Assembly (NCBI RefSeq): GCF_009720825.1
Contig: NZ_WNKY01000016.1
Location: 1 to 64,000, forward strand
Length of the DNA: 64,000 nucleotides
DNA from: Duganella radicis
GTDB taxonomy: Bacteria; Pseudomonadota; Gammaproteobacteria; Burkholderiales; Burkholderiaceae_D
Reading direction: 5' to 3'
Shown here: positions 37,841 through 45,483 of the stretch, in pieces
How positions within the stretch are numbered: position 1 is the stretch's first letter
How the letters are laid out: each line of letters begins with the position of its first letter
Notes under the pieces: model-generated
What the model was told of the DNA's origin: nothing
The model's input: the letters and a program-made list of their open reading frames with translations, nothing else
Database searches by the model: none
Program-made: the position numbers and the translations under genes

Positions 37841-38075
37841 GTTTACTCTAAAGACGTAGATATAAAAATAGTGGTAGTTGTTAACATCGACACTTTTCTG
37901 TGGATAAGTACACCTTTTGGATTAGAATCAGGCGTTTACGGGCTGCATAAGCGGTCGCGTAAACCTTGTATGAGCGGAGAACTGTTTTGGGATAAAAAAA
38001 GTCGTCCCAAAAAATCGTTTGTTTACTCACATTTGGCACCTGTGGATATCCATAAGCTTATCCACAGCTGTAAAC
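37841..38075. promoter_or_regulatory. DnaA-box module R2, paralogous to R1
   Basis: The order is GTTTAC (37841), ATATAAAAATAGTGGTA (37860-37876), GTTAAC (37880), TGTGGATAA (37899), GTTTAC (37934), CTGCATAAGCG (37943), GTAAAC (37959), TTTTGGGATAAAA (37985), GTTTAC (38021), TGTGGATAT (38041), TTATCCACA (38058) and GTAAAC (38070). Offsets from the 17-bp core to the three DnaA boxes are 39, 181 and 198 bp, against 37, 180 and 197 in R1. It lies between two divergent genes and must also hold their promoters. Confidence 0.65.
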
Positions 38076-38085
38076 AGGGGGATTG

Positions 38086-39123
38086 ATGACGCTGGCTTCT
38101 ATTTTTCCGCATCCCATCATCCAGGGCCCGACCGCTGGCGGTTTTAACACGCCGGCGCAAGTGGCCGCGGTGTCCAATACCGGCGCGCTGGGTTCGCTGG
38201 CCTGTTGTTTGTTGTCGCCGGAGGCGATCCGCGCGCAAACTGCCCAGATCCGGGCGCTGACCGACAGGCCTTTTTGCCTGAATTTCTTTGCGCAGGAGAC
38301 GCCGAAGCCATCCGCCGCCGAGGTCGAACAGGCCAAAGAATGGCTGAAGCCGTATTGGTCTTCGTTCGGCTGGACCGAATTGCCGACGCCGGCCAAGTGG
38401 TGTGAGGATTTCTCCGCCCAGTTCGAAACCTTGATCGCATTGCGGCCGGCGGTTGCCAGTTTTACTGTCGGCATTCTGAGCGTGCAGCAAATCCAGCGCT
38501 TGCACGACGCCGGCATTTTTGTGATCGGCACGATTACGCATGTGGAGGAAGCCATCGCCTGGGAAAGCAGGGGCGCCGACGCGGTGATTGCTTCCGGCGT
38601 GGAGTCGGGCGGCCATCGCGGCACCTTCATCGGCGCGCAGGAAGATGCCAAACTGGGCGTGTTCGAGTTGCTGCCGGCCGTGATCGCTGCGGTGAATATT
38701 CCGGTGATTGCCGCAGGCGGCATCATGGATGGCGCCGATATCAAGCGCGCCCTGAACGCCGGCGCGCAGGCGGTGCAGATGGGCACGGCGTTTTTGGTCA
38801 CCGACGAAGCGACCGTCAACCCGGCCTACAGGCAGCGTCTGCTCACCGCCGGCGATCACCCAACCCGGCTGACGCGGGCTTTTTCGGGCCGTTACGCGCG
38901 CGGACTAGAAAATCGCTTTATGCGTGAAATGGCGGCTATCGAACGTCAATTGCCGCCGTATCCCGTTCAAAATGCGCTAACTTCGCCGATCCGTGCCGAA
39001 GCGGCCAAGCGCGGCGAGAGTGAACTGATGTCGCTCTGGTGCGGTACCGGCGTGGCGCGCGCGCGGCCCATGCCAGCGGCGAAACTGGTGGAGACTTTGC
39101 TGGCGGAGATCAGCGCAATCTAA
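38086..39123 (+). CDS. Nitronate monooxygenase (2-nitropropane dioxygenase family)
   Basis: This 345-residue FMN enzyme with a TIM barrel opens FPHPIIQGPTAGGFNTPAQV. The catalytic His is in ESGGHRGTFIG, and the FMN-phosphate loop is IAAGGIMDGADIKRAL. It oxidises alkyl nitronates such as propionate 3-nitronate, giving protection or nitrogen recovery. The start is ATG 38086 behind AGGGGGA; a TTG directly before it is also in frame. It is followed after 12 bp by the GMC oxidoreductase gene. Confidence 0.9.
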   Translation: MTLASIFPHPIIQGPTAGGFNTPAQVAAVSNTGALGSLACCLLSPEAIRAQTAQIRALTDRPFCLNFFAQETPKPSAAEVEQAKEWLKPYWSSFGWTELPTPAKWCEDFSAQFETLIALRPAVASFTVGILSVQQIQRLHDAGIFVIGTITHVEEAIAWESRGADAVIASGVESGGHRGTFIGAQEDAKLGVFELLPAVIAAVNIPVIAAGGIMDGADIKRALNAGAQAVQMGTAFLVTDEATVNPAYRQRLLTAGDHPTRLTRAFSGRYARGLENRFMREMAAIERQLPPYPVQNALTSPIRAEAAKRGESELMSLWCGTGVARARPMPAAKLVETLLAEISAI

Positions 39124-39135
39124 AGGAGACGGTTT

Positions 39136-40752
39136 TTGGAATCAGCAGGCAGCTACGATTACATCATCATAGGCGCCGGCTCAGCCGGCTGTGTTCTGGC
39201 CAACCGGCTCAGTGCCGACAAAGACAAGGAAGTCCTGCTGATCGAAGCCGGCGGCCGCGACGATTATGTGTGGATACATATCCCGGTCGGCTATCTGCAC
39301 TGCATCGACAATCCCCGCACCGACTGGAAATTCCGCACCGAGGCCGATCCCGGCCTGGGCGGGCGCAGCCTGCTGTACCCGCGCGGCAAAGTGCTGGGAG
39401 GCAGTTCCTCCATCAACGGCATGATCTACATGCGTGGCCAGGCCGGCGATTATGACCGCTGGGCCGCCCTCACCGGTGACGATAGCTGGCGCTGGGAGTC
39501 GGTGCTGCCGCTGTTCAAGAAGAGCGAGGATTATCACGGCGGCGCTTCCGAATTCCACGGCGCTGGCGGTCTGTGGCGGGTGGAAAAACAACGCCTTTCC
39601 TGGCAAATCCTCGATGCTTTCCGCGATGCCGCCGAGCAGGTCGGCATCCGGAAAGTGGACGATTTCAACCGCGGCGACAACGCTGGTTGCAGCTATTTCG
39701 AGGTCAATCAAAAGCGCGGCATCCGCTGGAACACGGCCAAGGCGTTTTTGAAACCCGCCTCGCGCCGGCCCAATCTGACCATCATGACCGGCTGCCACGT
39801 GGAACGTTTGCAGATCGAAAACGGCGTGTGCCAAGGTGTGATTTTTGTCGGCGGCGGCACCCGGTTCAGCGCCGCCGCTCGCAAAGAAACCCTGCTGGCG
39901 GCAGGCGCCGTTGGCAGTCCGCAGATTTTGCAGTGCTCCGGCATCGGTCCCGCGCAGCGCCTGCATGCGCTGGGCATCACGCCGCTGGTCGACCTGCCCG
40001 GCGTCGGCGAAAACCTGCAAGACCATCTGCAACTGCGCATGGTCTACAAGGTCGGCAAGAACGCGCGCACGCTGAACACCATGGCCTCCAACTGGTTCGG
40101 CAAGATGAAAATCGGCCTGGAGTATGCGCTGTTCCAGAGCGGGCCGATGTCGATGGCGCCGTCGCAGCTGGGCGCGTTTGCGCGCTCGAATGCCAGCGAA
40201 CCGACACCGAATTTGCAGTACCACGTGCAACCGCTGTCGCTGGAGAAGTTCGGCGATCCCTTGCACACTTTCCCCGCCTTCACGGCCAGCGTCTGCAACC
40301 TGCGGCCGACCTCGCGCGGCCATGTGCACATCGCCAGCGCCGATCCTTGCGCCCCGCCGAAAATTTCACCGATGTACCTGAGCACGCCGGAAGACCGCAA
40401 AGTCGCCGCCGAGGCATTGACGCTGACGCGCAACATCGTCGCCGCACCGGCGCTGCAAAAGTACGCGCCGGAGGAATTCAAACCGGGCATGCACTATCGC
40501 ACGGACGAAGAATTGGCCGAAGCCGCCGGCGCCATCGGCACCACGATTTTTCATCCGGTCGGCACCTGCAAGATGGGCCGCGCCGACGATGCCAGCGCCG
40601 TGGTCGACAGCCAGCTGCGCGTGAAAGGCGTGGCCGGCCTGCGCGTTGTGGATGCCTCCGTCATGCCCTTCATCACTTCCGGAAACACCAATTCCCCCAC
40701 CATCATGATCGCGGAAAAAGCAGCACAACTGGTCAAAAGCGTTGTGTTCTAG
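39136..40752 (+). CDS. GMC-family FAD oxidoreductase (choline-dehydrogenase-like)
   Basis: This 538-residue flavoprotein has the FAD motif [17 protein letters not shown] at residues 9-25 and EAGGRDD. GMC signature 1 is [20 protein letters not shown], signature 2 is [16 protein letters not shown], and the C-terminal catalytic His region is HPVGTCKMG. The start is TTG 39136 with AAGGAG 7 bp upstream. GMC members oxidise alcohols; choline, aliphatic alcohol and sugar alcohol branches cannot be separated by eye. It probably forms an operon with the nitronate monooxygenase. Confidence 0.88.
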   Translation: MESAGSYDYIIIGAGSAGCVLANRLSADKDKEVLLIEAGGRDDYVWIHIPVGYLHCIDNPRTDWKFRTEADPGLGGRSLLYPRGKVLGGSSSINGMIYMRGQAGDYDRWAALTGDDSWRWESVLPLFKKSEDYHGGASEFHGAGGLWRVEKQRLSWQILDAFRDAAEQVGIRKVDDFNRGDNAGCSYFEVNQKRGIRWNTAKAFLKPASRRPNLTIMTGCHVERLQIENGVCQGVIFVGGGTRFSAAARKETLLAAGAVGSPQILQCSGIGPAQRLHALGITPLVDLPGVGENLQDHLQLRMVYKVGKNARTLNTMASNWFGKMKIGLEYALFQSGPMSMAPSQLGAFARSNASEPTPNLQYHVQPLSLEKFGDPLHTFPAFTASVCNLRPTSRGHVHIASADPCAPPKISPMYLSTPEDRKVAAEALTLTRNIVAAPALQKYAPEEFKPGMHYRTDEELAEAAGAIGTTIFHPVGTCKMGRADDASAVVDSQLRVKGVAGLRVVDASVMPFITSGNTNSPTIMIAEKAAQLVKSVVF

Positions 40753-40852
40753 ATCAAAAACCAACCGTAGTTATACTGTATTGTTAGCTAATTTGTTACT
40801 GTGTATGATCTACAAAACTTTAGTACTTTGAAAAGAATAACAAGGAGACAGG

Positions 40853-41623
40853 ATGTCCGACGTTATCTTGGAAACAAAGAACTTGACCAAGGAATTCAAG
40901 GGTTTTACCGCGGTCAATGATGTCAATCTTAAAGTTCAGCGCGGGCATATCCACGCGCTGATTGGTCCCAACGGGGCAGGCAAAACCACATGCTTCAATT
41001 TGTTGACCAAATTCCTGGTGCCTACTTCCGGCCAGATCCTGTTCAACGGTAATGACATCACGCCCGCCAGGCCGGCGCAGATTGCCCGCATGGGCGTGAT
41101 CCGCTCTTTCCAGATTTCCGCTGTCTTTCCGCACCTGACGGTGTTGCAAAACGTTCGCATCGGCCTTCAGCGCCAGCTCGGCACCAGTTTCTTTTTCTGG
41201 CAAAGCGAGCGCGCGTTGGACAAGCTCAACGAGCGCGCCATGCAGTTGCTGGCGGAAGTGGACCTGACTGAATTCGCCGACACCGTCACGGTCGACATGC
41301 CTTACGGCCGCAAGCGCGCGCTGGAAATCGCCACCACGCTGGCGATGGAACCGGAGCTGATGCTGCTGGACGAACCCACGCAGGGCATGGGCCACGAAGA
41401 CGTCCACCGCGTTACCGAGCTGATCAAAAAAGTCTCGGCCGGCCGCACCATTCTGATGGTCGAACACAATATGAAAGTGGTGTCCGGCATCTGCGACAAA
41501 ATCTCCGTGCTCCAGCGCGGCGCCATGCTGGCCGAAGGCACGTATGCCGAGGTCTCGACCAACCCGCAAGTGATGGAAGCTTACATGGGCACGGAAGCCA
41601 AGGTGCTGGAAGGAGCGCACTGA
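40853..41623 (+). CDS. livG: ABC transporter ATPase, LivG type
   Basis: This 256-residue ATPase is of the branched-chain (HAAT) importer family. Walker A is GPNGAGKTTC, the Q-loop/IGLQRQLG region follows, the signature is degenerate (MPYGRKRALEIATTLA), Walker B is LMLLDEP, and the H-loop is in MVEHNMKVV. It is the first gene of a livGFKHM set and overlaps livF by one base. AAGGAG precedes the start. The system could carry branched-chain amino acids, short fatty or hydroxy acids, or urea. Confidence 0.9.
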   Translation: MSDVILETKNLTKEFKGFTAVNDVNLKVQRGHIHALIGPNGAGKTTCFNLLTKFLVPTSGQILFNGNDITPARPAQIARMGVIRSFQISAVFPHLTVLQNVRIGLQRQLGTSFFFWQSERALDKLNERAMQLLAEVDLTEFADTVTVDMPYGRKRALEIATTLAMEPELMLLDEPTQGMGHEDVHRVTELIKKVSAGRTILMVEHNMKVVSGICDKISVLQRGAMLAEGTYAEVSTNPQVMEAYMGTEAKVLEGAH

Positions 41624-42330
41624 TGGCGGCCGCTCTGGAAATCTCGAATCTGCAAGCGTGGTATGGCGAGTCGCATATTCTGCACAACGTCAACATGACG
41701 GTGCAGCCGGGCGAAGTGGTGACGCTGCTCGGCCGTAACGGCGCCGGCCGCACCACCACGCTGCGCGCCATCATGGGCCTGACCGGCGCGCGCAAGGGGT
41801 CGATCAAGGTCAACGGCAACGAAGCCATCGGCTTGCAGACGCACAAAATCGCCCACCTCGGCATCGGCTATTGTCCGGAGGAGCGCGGCATTTTCTCCTC
41901 GCTGTCGACCGAGGAAAACCTGATGCTGCCGCCGCATCTGAACGGCGCGGACAAGGGCATGTCAGTGGCGGAAATTTATCAGATGTTCCCGAATCTGGAA
42001 GAACGCAAGCACAGCCAGGGCACCCGCCTGTCGGGCGGCGAGCAGCAGATGCTGGCGGTGGCGCGCATCCTGCGCACCGGCGCGCGCCTGCTGCTGCTGG
42101 ATGAAATCTCGGAAGGGCTGGCGCCGGTGATCGTGCAGGGCCTGGCGCGGATGATCACGACCCTCAGATCCAAGGGCTATACCATCGTCATGGTGGAGCA
42201 GAATTTCCGGTTTGCCGCGCCGCTGGCCGACCGGTTTTATGTGATGGAACACGGTCAGATTGTGGAGACCTTTGTTGCATCTGAGTTGAGCGCCAAGATG
42301 CCGGTGTTGAACGAGCTTCTCGGTGTTTGA
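41623..42330 (+). CDS. livF: ABC transporter ATPase, LivF type, with Arg in Walker A
   Basis: This 235-residue ATPase partners LivG. The signature LSGGEQQMLAVARIL, Walker B LLLLDEISEGL and H-loop VEQNF are normal. The Walker A reads GRNGAGRTTT: the otherwise invariant Lys that contacts the ATP beta-phosphate is Arg (codon CGC). This may be tolerated because one ATP site of the heterodimer can be weak, or it may be a subfamily trait. The remaining sequence is conserved and the gene looks functional. Confidence 0.9.
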   Translation: MAAALEISNLQAWYGESHILHNVNMTVQPGEVVTLLGRNGAGRTTTLRAIMGLTGARKGSIKVNGNEAIGLQTHKIAHLGIGYCPEERGIFSSLSTEENLMLPPHLNGADKGMSVAEIYQMFPNLEERKHSQGTRLSGGEQQMLAVARILRTGARLLLLDEISEGLAPVIVQGLARMITTLRSKGYTIVMVEQNFRFAAPLADRFYVMEHGQIVETFVASELSAKMPVLNELLGV

Positions 42331-42356
42331 AAACGACAATCTGAAGGAGACGAACA

Positions 42357-43553
42357 ATGAAAATCAAAGCTATCACCCTTGCCGTCGCAGCTTGCGCATC
42401 CTTCTCAGCCCAAGCGCAAATTTCCGGCGACACCGTCAAGATCGGCTTCATCACGGACATGTCCGGCTTGTACACGGACATCGATGGCGCCGGCGGCGCC
42501 GAGGCCATCAAGATGGCGATTGCCGATGCGGGTGGCAACATCAACGGCAAGAAAATCGAATTCATCTCGGCCGACCACCAGAACAAGGCCGACATCGCCG
42601 CCTCCAAGGCGCGCGAATGGTTCGACCAGCAGGGCGTGGATTTGCTGATCGGCGGCACCAACTCCGGCGCCAACCTGGCCATGGCCAAGATCGCCGCGGA
42701 AAAGAAAAAAGTCTTCATCTCGATCGGCGCCGGCTCGGCCCGCCTGACCAACGAGGAGTGCACGCCGTACACGATTCACTACGCCTACGACACCATCGCG
42801 CTGGCGCGCGGCACCGGCGGCGCCATCGTCAAGCAGGGCGGCAAGAACTGGTACTTCATGACCGCCGACTACGCCTTCGGCCAGTCGCTGGAAAAAGACA
42901 CGGCGGAAGTGGTGAAGGCGGGCGGTGGCAAGGTGCTGGGTTCGGTGAAACATCCGTTGTCGGCATCGGATTTCTCGTCCTTCCTGTTGCAGGCGCAATC
43001 GTCGGGCGCGCAGATCCTGGGCCTGGCCAATGCCGGCGGCGACGCCATCAACTCGATCAAGGCCGCCAACGAGTTCGGCATCACCAAGAAGATGAAGCTG
43101 GCTGGCCTGCTGATCTTCATCAACGACGTGCACTCGCTGGGCCTGAACCTGACGCAGGGCATGTACCTGACCGACGGCTGGTACTGGGACGCCAATCCGG
43201 AAACCCGCGCCTGGTCGAAACGCTATTTCGAGAAAATGAAGAAGGAGCCGTCGATGCTGCAAGCGGCGGATTACTCCGCCGCCAGCAATTACCTGAAAGC
43301 GGTGAAAGCCGCCGGCACCGACGATTCCGACAAGGTGATCGCCTATCTCAAGGCCAACAAGATCAACGACATGTTCGCCAAGAACGGCGTGGTCCGTCCG
43401 GACGGCCGCATGGTGCACGATATGTACCTGATGGAAGTGAAGAAGCCGTCCGAGTCGAAATATCCATGGGACTACTACAAGGTCGTGGCCACCATCCCGG
43501 GCGACCAGGCCTACGCCACCAAGGCGGAAACCAAGTGCAGCCTGTGGAAATAA
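42357..43553 (+). CDS. Periplasmic substrate-binding protein of the Liv-type importer
   Basis: This 398-residue Peripla_BP_6 protein has a signal peptide cut near SAQAQ (residues 18-22). Mature residues open VKIGFITDMSGLYTDIDG, followed by GGTNSGANLAMAKIA and the conserved YFMTADYAFGQSLE. The fold binds amino acids, amides or short carboxylates in a Venus-flytrap cleft. A strong GAAGGAG ribosome site precedes it. It is the third gene of the importer operon; an 8-bp hairpin separates it from the permeases. Confidence 0.92.
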   Translation: MKIKAITLAVAACASFSAQAQISGDTVKIGFITDMSGLYTDIDGAGGAEAIKMAIADAGGNINGKKIEFISADHQNKADIAASKAREWFDQQGVDLLIGGTNSGANLAMAKIAAEKKKVFISIGAGSARLTNEECTPYTIHYAYDTIALARGTGGAIVKQGGKNWYFMTADYAFGQSLEKDTAEVVKAGGGKVLGSVKHPLSASDFSSFLLQAQSSGAQILGLANAGGDAINSIKAANEFGITKKMKLAGLLIFINDVHSLGLNLTQGMYLTDGWYWDANPETRAWSKRYFEKMKKEPSMLQAADYSAASNYLKAVKAAGTDDSDKVIAYLKANKINDMFAKNGVVRPDGRMVHDMYLMEVKKPSESKYPWDYYKVVATIPGDQAYATKAETKCSLWK

Positions 43554-43569
43554 TCTAAGTTGTGCACAT

Positions 43570-43588
43570 GGCGGGCGCGGCGCCCGCC
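43570..43588 (+). other. Intra-operon stem-loop between binding protein and permease genes
   Basis: An 8-bp stem (GGCGGGCG / CGCCCGCC) with a CGG loop and no T run lies 17 bp after the binding-protein stop. In such operons this hairpin commonly protects the upstream mRNA so that the binding protein is made in excess over the permeases; here that is inference. Confidence 0.45.
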
Positions 43589-43617
43589 TTCCCTCGTCAC
43601 TCTGATTTTGGATTCCC

Positions 43618-44502
43618 ATGGAAATCTTCGGCGTTCCTTTGCCCGCGATGATGAGCCAGCTGCTGCTGGGACTGGTCAACGGCTCGTTCTACGCGATGCT
43701 CTCGCTGGGCCTGGCCGTGATCTTCGGCCTGCTCAATGTGATTAACTTTTCCCACGGCGCGCTCTACATGCTGGGCGCATTTTTAGCGTGGATGGGCATC
43801 GAGTACTTCGGCCTCAACTACTGGGCCATGCTGATCATCGCGCCGCTGCTGGTGGGCGCGTTCGGCATCATCATCGAGAAGACCATGCTGCGCCATCTGT
43901 ACAAGCTGGACCACCTGTACGGCCTGCTGCTGACCTTCGGCATCACGCTGCTGGTGGAAGGCGTGTTCCGCTCGTTCTACGGCGTTTCGGGCCAGCCGTT
44001 CCAGGTGCCGGAAGCGCTGGCCGGCGCAACCGACCTCGGCTTCATGGTGATGCCGAACTACCGCGCCTGGGTGGTGATCGCCTCGCTGGCGGTCTGCCTG
44101 TCCACCTGGTTCGTGATCGAGAAGACCAAACTGGGCGCCTACCTGCGCGCCGGCACCGAGAATCCCAAGCTGGTGGAAGCCTTCGGCATCAACGTGCCGC
44201 TGATGGTGACCCTGACCTATGGCTTCGGCGTCGCTTTGGCGGGCTTTGCAGGCGTTCTGGCGGCCCCAATCATCCAGGTGCAACCCCTGATGGGTCAGAA
44301 CCTGATTATCGTCGTATTCGCCGTTGTGGTGATCGGCGGCATGGGTTCGATTATGGGCTCCATCCTGACCGGTCTGGCGCTGGGGGTGATCGAGGGCTTG
44401 ACCAAAGTGTTCTACCCGGAGTTTTCGTCGACAGTGGTGTTCCTGGTGATGGTGGTCGTGCTGCTGCTGCGTCCGGCCGGCCTGTTTGGTAAGGAAAAAT
44501 AA
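43618..44502 (+). CDS. livH: Branched-chain-type ABC permease, LivH
   Basis: This 294-residue membrane protein has about 8 TM segments and the LivH signature GLVNGSFYAMLSLGLAVIFG near the N-terminus. The loop GTENPKLVEAFGINVPLMV contacts the ATPases, and VVIGGMGSIMGSILTGLALG follows. It overlaps the livM start by one base. Confidence 0.93.
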   Translation: MEIFGVPLPAMMSQLLLGLVNGSFYAMLSLGLAVIFGLLNVINFSHGALYMLGAFLAWMGIEYFGLNYWAMLIIAPLLVGAFGIIIEKTMLRHLYKLDHLYGLLLTFGITLLVEGVFRSFYGVSGQPFQVPEALAGATDLGFMVMPNYRAWVVIASLAVCLSTWFVIEKTKLGAYLRAGTENPKLVEAFGINVPLMVTLTYGFGVALAGFAGVLAAPIIQVQPLMGQNLIIVVFAVVVIGGMGSIMGSILTGLALGVIEGLTKVFYPEFSSTVVFLVMVVVLLLRPAGLFGKEK

Positions 44503-45476
44503 TGAACAAGAAAATCGGCTACCTGATCGCCTTTGCCATCGCCGTGGCGGCGCCGTTTGTCGGCTACCCGGTGTTCCTGTCCAAGCTGCTGTGCTTTGCG
44601 CTGTTTGCCTGCGCCTTCAACCTGCTGATCGGCTTCACCGGCTTGCTGTCGTTCGGCCACGCGGCCTTCTTCGGCATGGCCGGCTACGTGGCCGGCAACG
44701 CGTTGAAGAACTGGGGCTGGCCGACCGAACTCGGTCTGCTGGCCGGCGTGGTCGCCGCCGCGCTGATCGGATTGGTGATGGGCGGGCTGGCGATACGCCG
44801 GCAGGGCATTTACTTCTCCATGATCACGCTGGCGCTGGCGCAAATGGTCTACTTCGGCGCGCTGCGGGCCGGGGAGTTCACCGGCGGCGAAGATGGCTTG
44901 CAAGGCGTTCCACGTGGAAAATTCCTCGGCCTGATCGACCTTGCCGACGATACCACCCTGTACTTCGTGGTGCTGGGCATTTGCGTGCTGGCCTTCATGC
45001 TGATCGTGCGTACCGTGCATTCGCCGTTCGGCCAGGTGCTGAAAGCGATCAAGGAAAACGAACCGCGCGCCATCTCGCTGGGCTATGACGTCGACAAGTA
45101 CAAGTTGCTGGCCTTCGTGCTGTCGGCCGCGCTGGCCGGTCTGGCGGGCGCCAGCAAGACCTTGATCCTGGGCTTTGAAACCTTGACCGATGTCCATTGG
45201 ACCATGTCCGGTCTGGTTATCCTGATGACGCTGGTTGGCGGCATGGGCACGCTGGCCGGTCCGATGTTGGGCGCGATCATCATTATCGCGCTGGAAAACA
45301 AGCTGGGCGACTGGGGCACGCTGCTGGCCCGCGTCTCCGGCATCGAATGGTTTAACACCATAGGCGAAGCGGTCAACATGGTTGTTGGCCTGATCTTCAT
45401 TATTTGTGTGCTGTTGTTCCGGCGCGGAATCATAGGCGAGTTCATTGCCCTGGCCGGAAAAAAGAAACCAGTGTGA
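44502..45476 (+). CDS. livM: Branched-chain-type ABC permease, LivM
   Basis: This 324-residue permease has about 9 TM segments with FNLLIGFTGLLSFGHAAFFG, GLAIRRQGIYFSMITLALAQ and the coupling loop AIKENEPRAISLGYDV. It ends KKPV and is followed after only 7 bp by the hydroxybutyrate-oligomer hydrolase gene. A 14/16 parS-like sequence lies inside this gene at 44906-44921. Confidence 0.93.
   Translation: MNKKIGYLIAFAIAVAAPFVGYPVFLSKLLCFALFACAFNLLIGFTGLLSFGHAAFFGMAGYVAGNALKNWGWPTELGLLAGVVAAALIGLVMGGLAIRRQGIYFSMITLALAQMVYFGALRAGEFTGGEDGLQGVPRGKFLGLIDLADDTTLYFVVLGICVLAFMLIVRTVHSPFGQVLKAIKENEPRAISLGYDVDKYKLLAFVLSAALAGLAGASKTLILGFETLTDVHWTMSGLVILMTLVGGMGTLAGPMLGAIIIIALENKLGDWGTLLARVSGIEWFNTIGEAVNMVVGLIFIICVLLFRRGIIGEFIALAGKKKPV
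44906..44921. promoter_or_regulatory. parS-like site inside livM
   Basis: CGTTCCACGTGGAAAA matches TGTTCCACGTGGAACA at 14 of 16 positions and keeps the full inner palindrome TTCCACGTGGAA. It lies 4.7 kb from the two intergenic parS sites. ParB tolerates such changes at some bacterial sites, but the match could also be coding coincidence. Confidence 0.45.
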
Positions 45477-45483
45477 GGACGAT

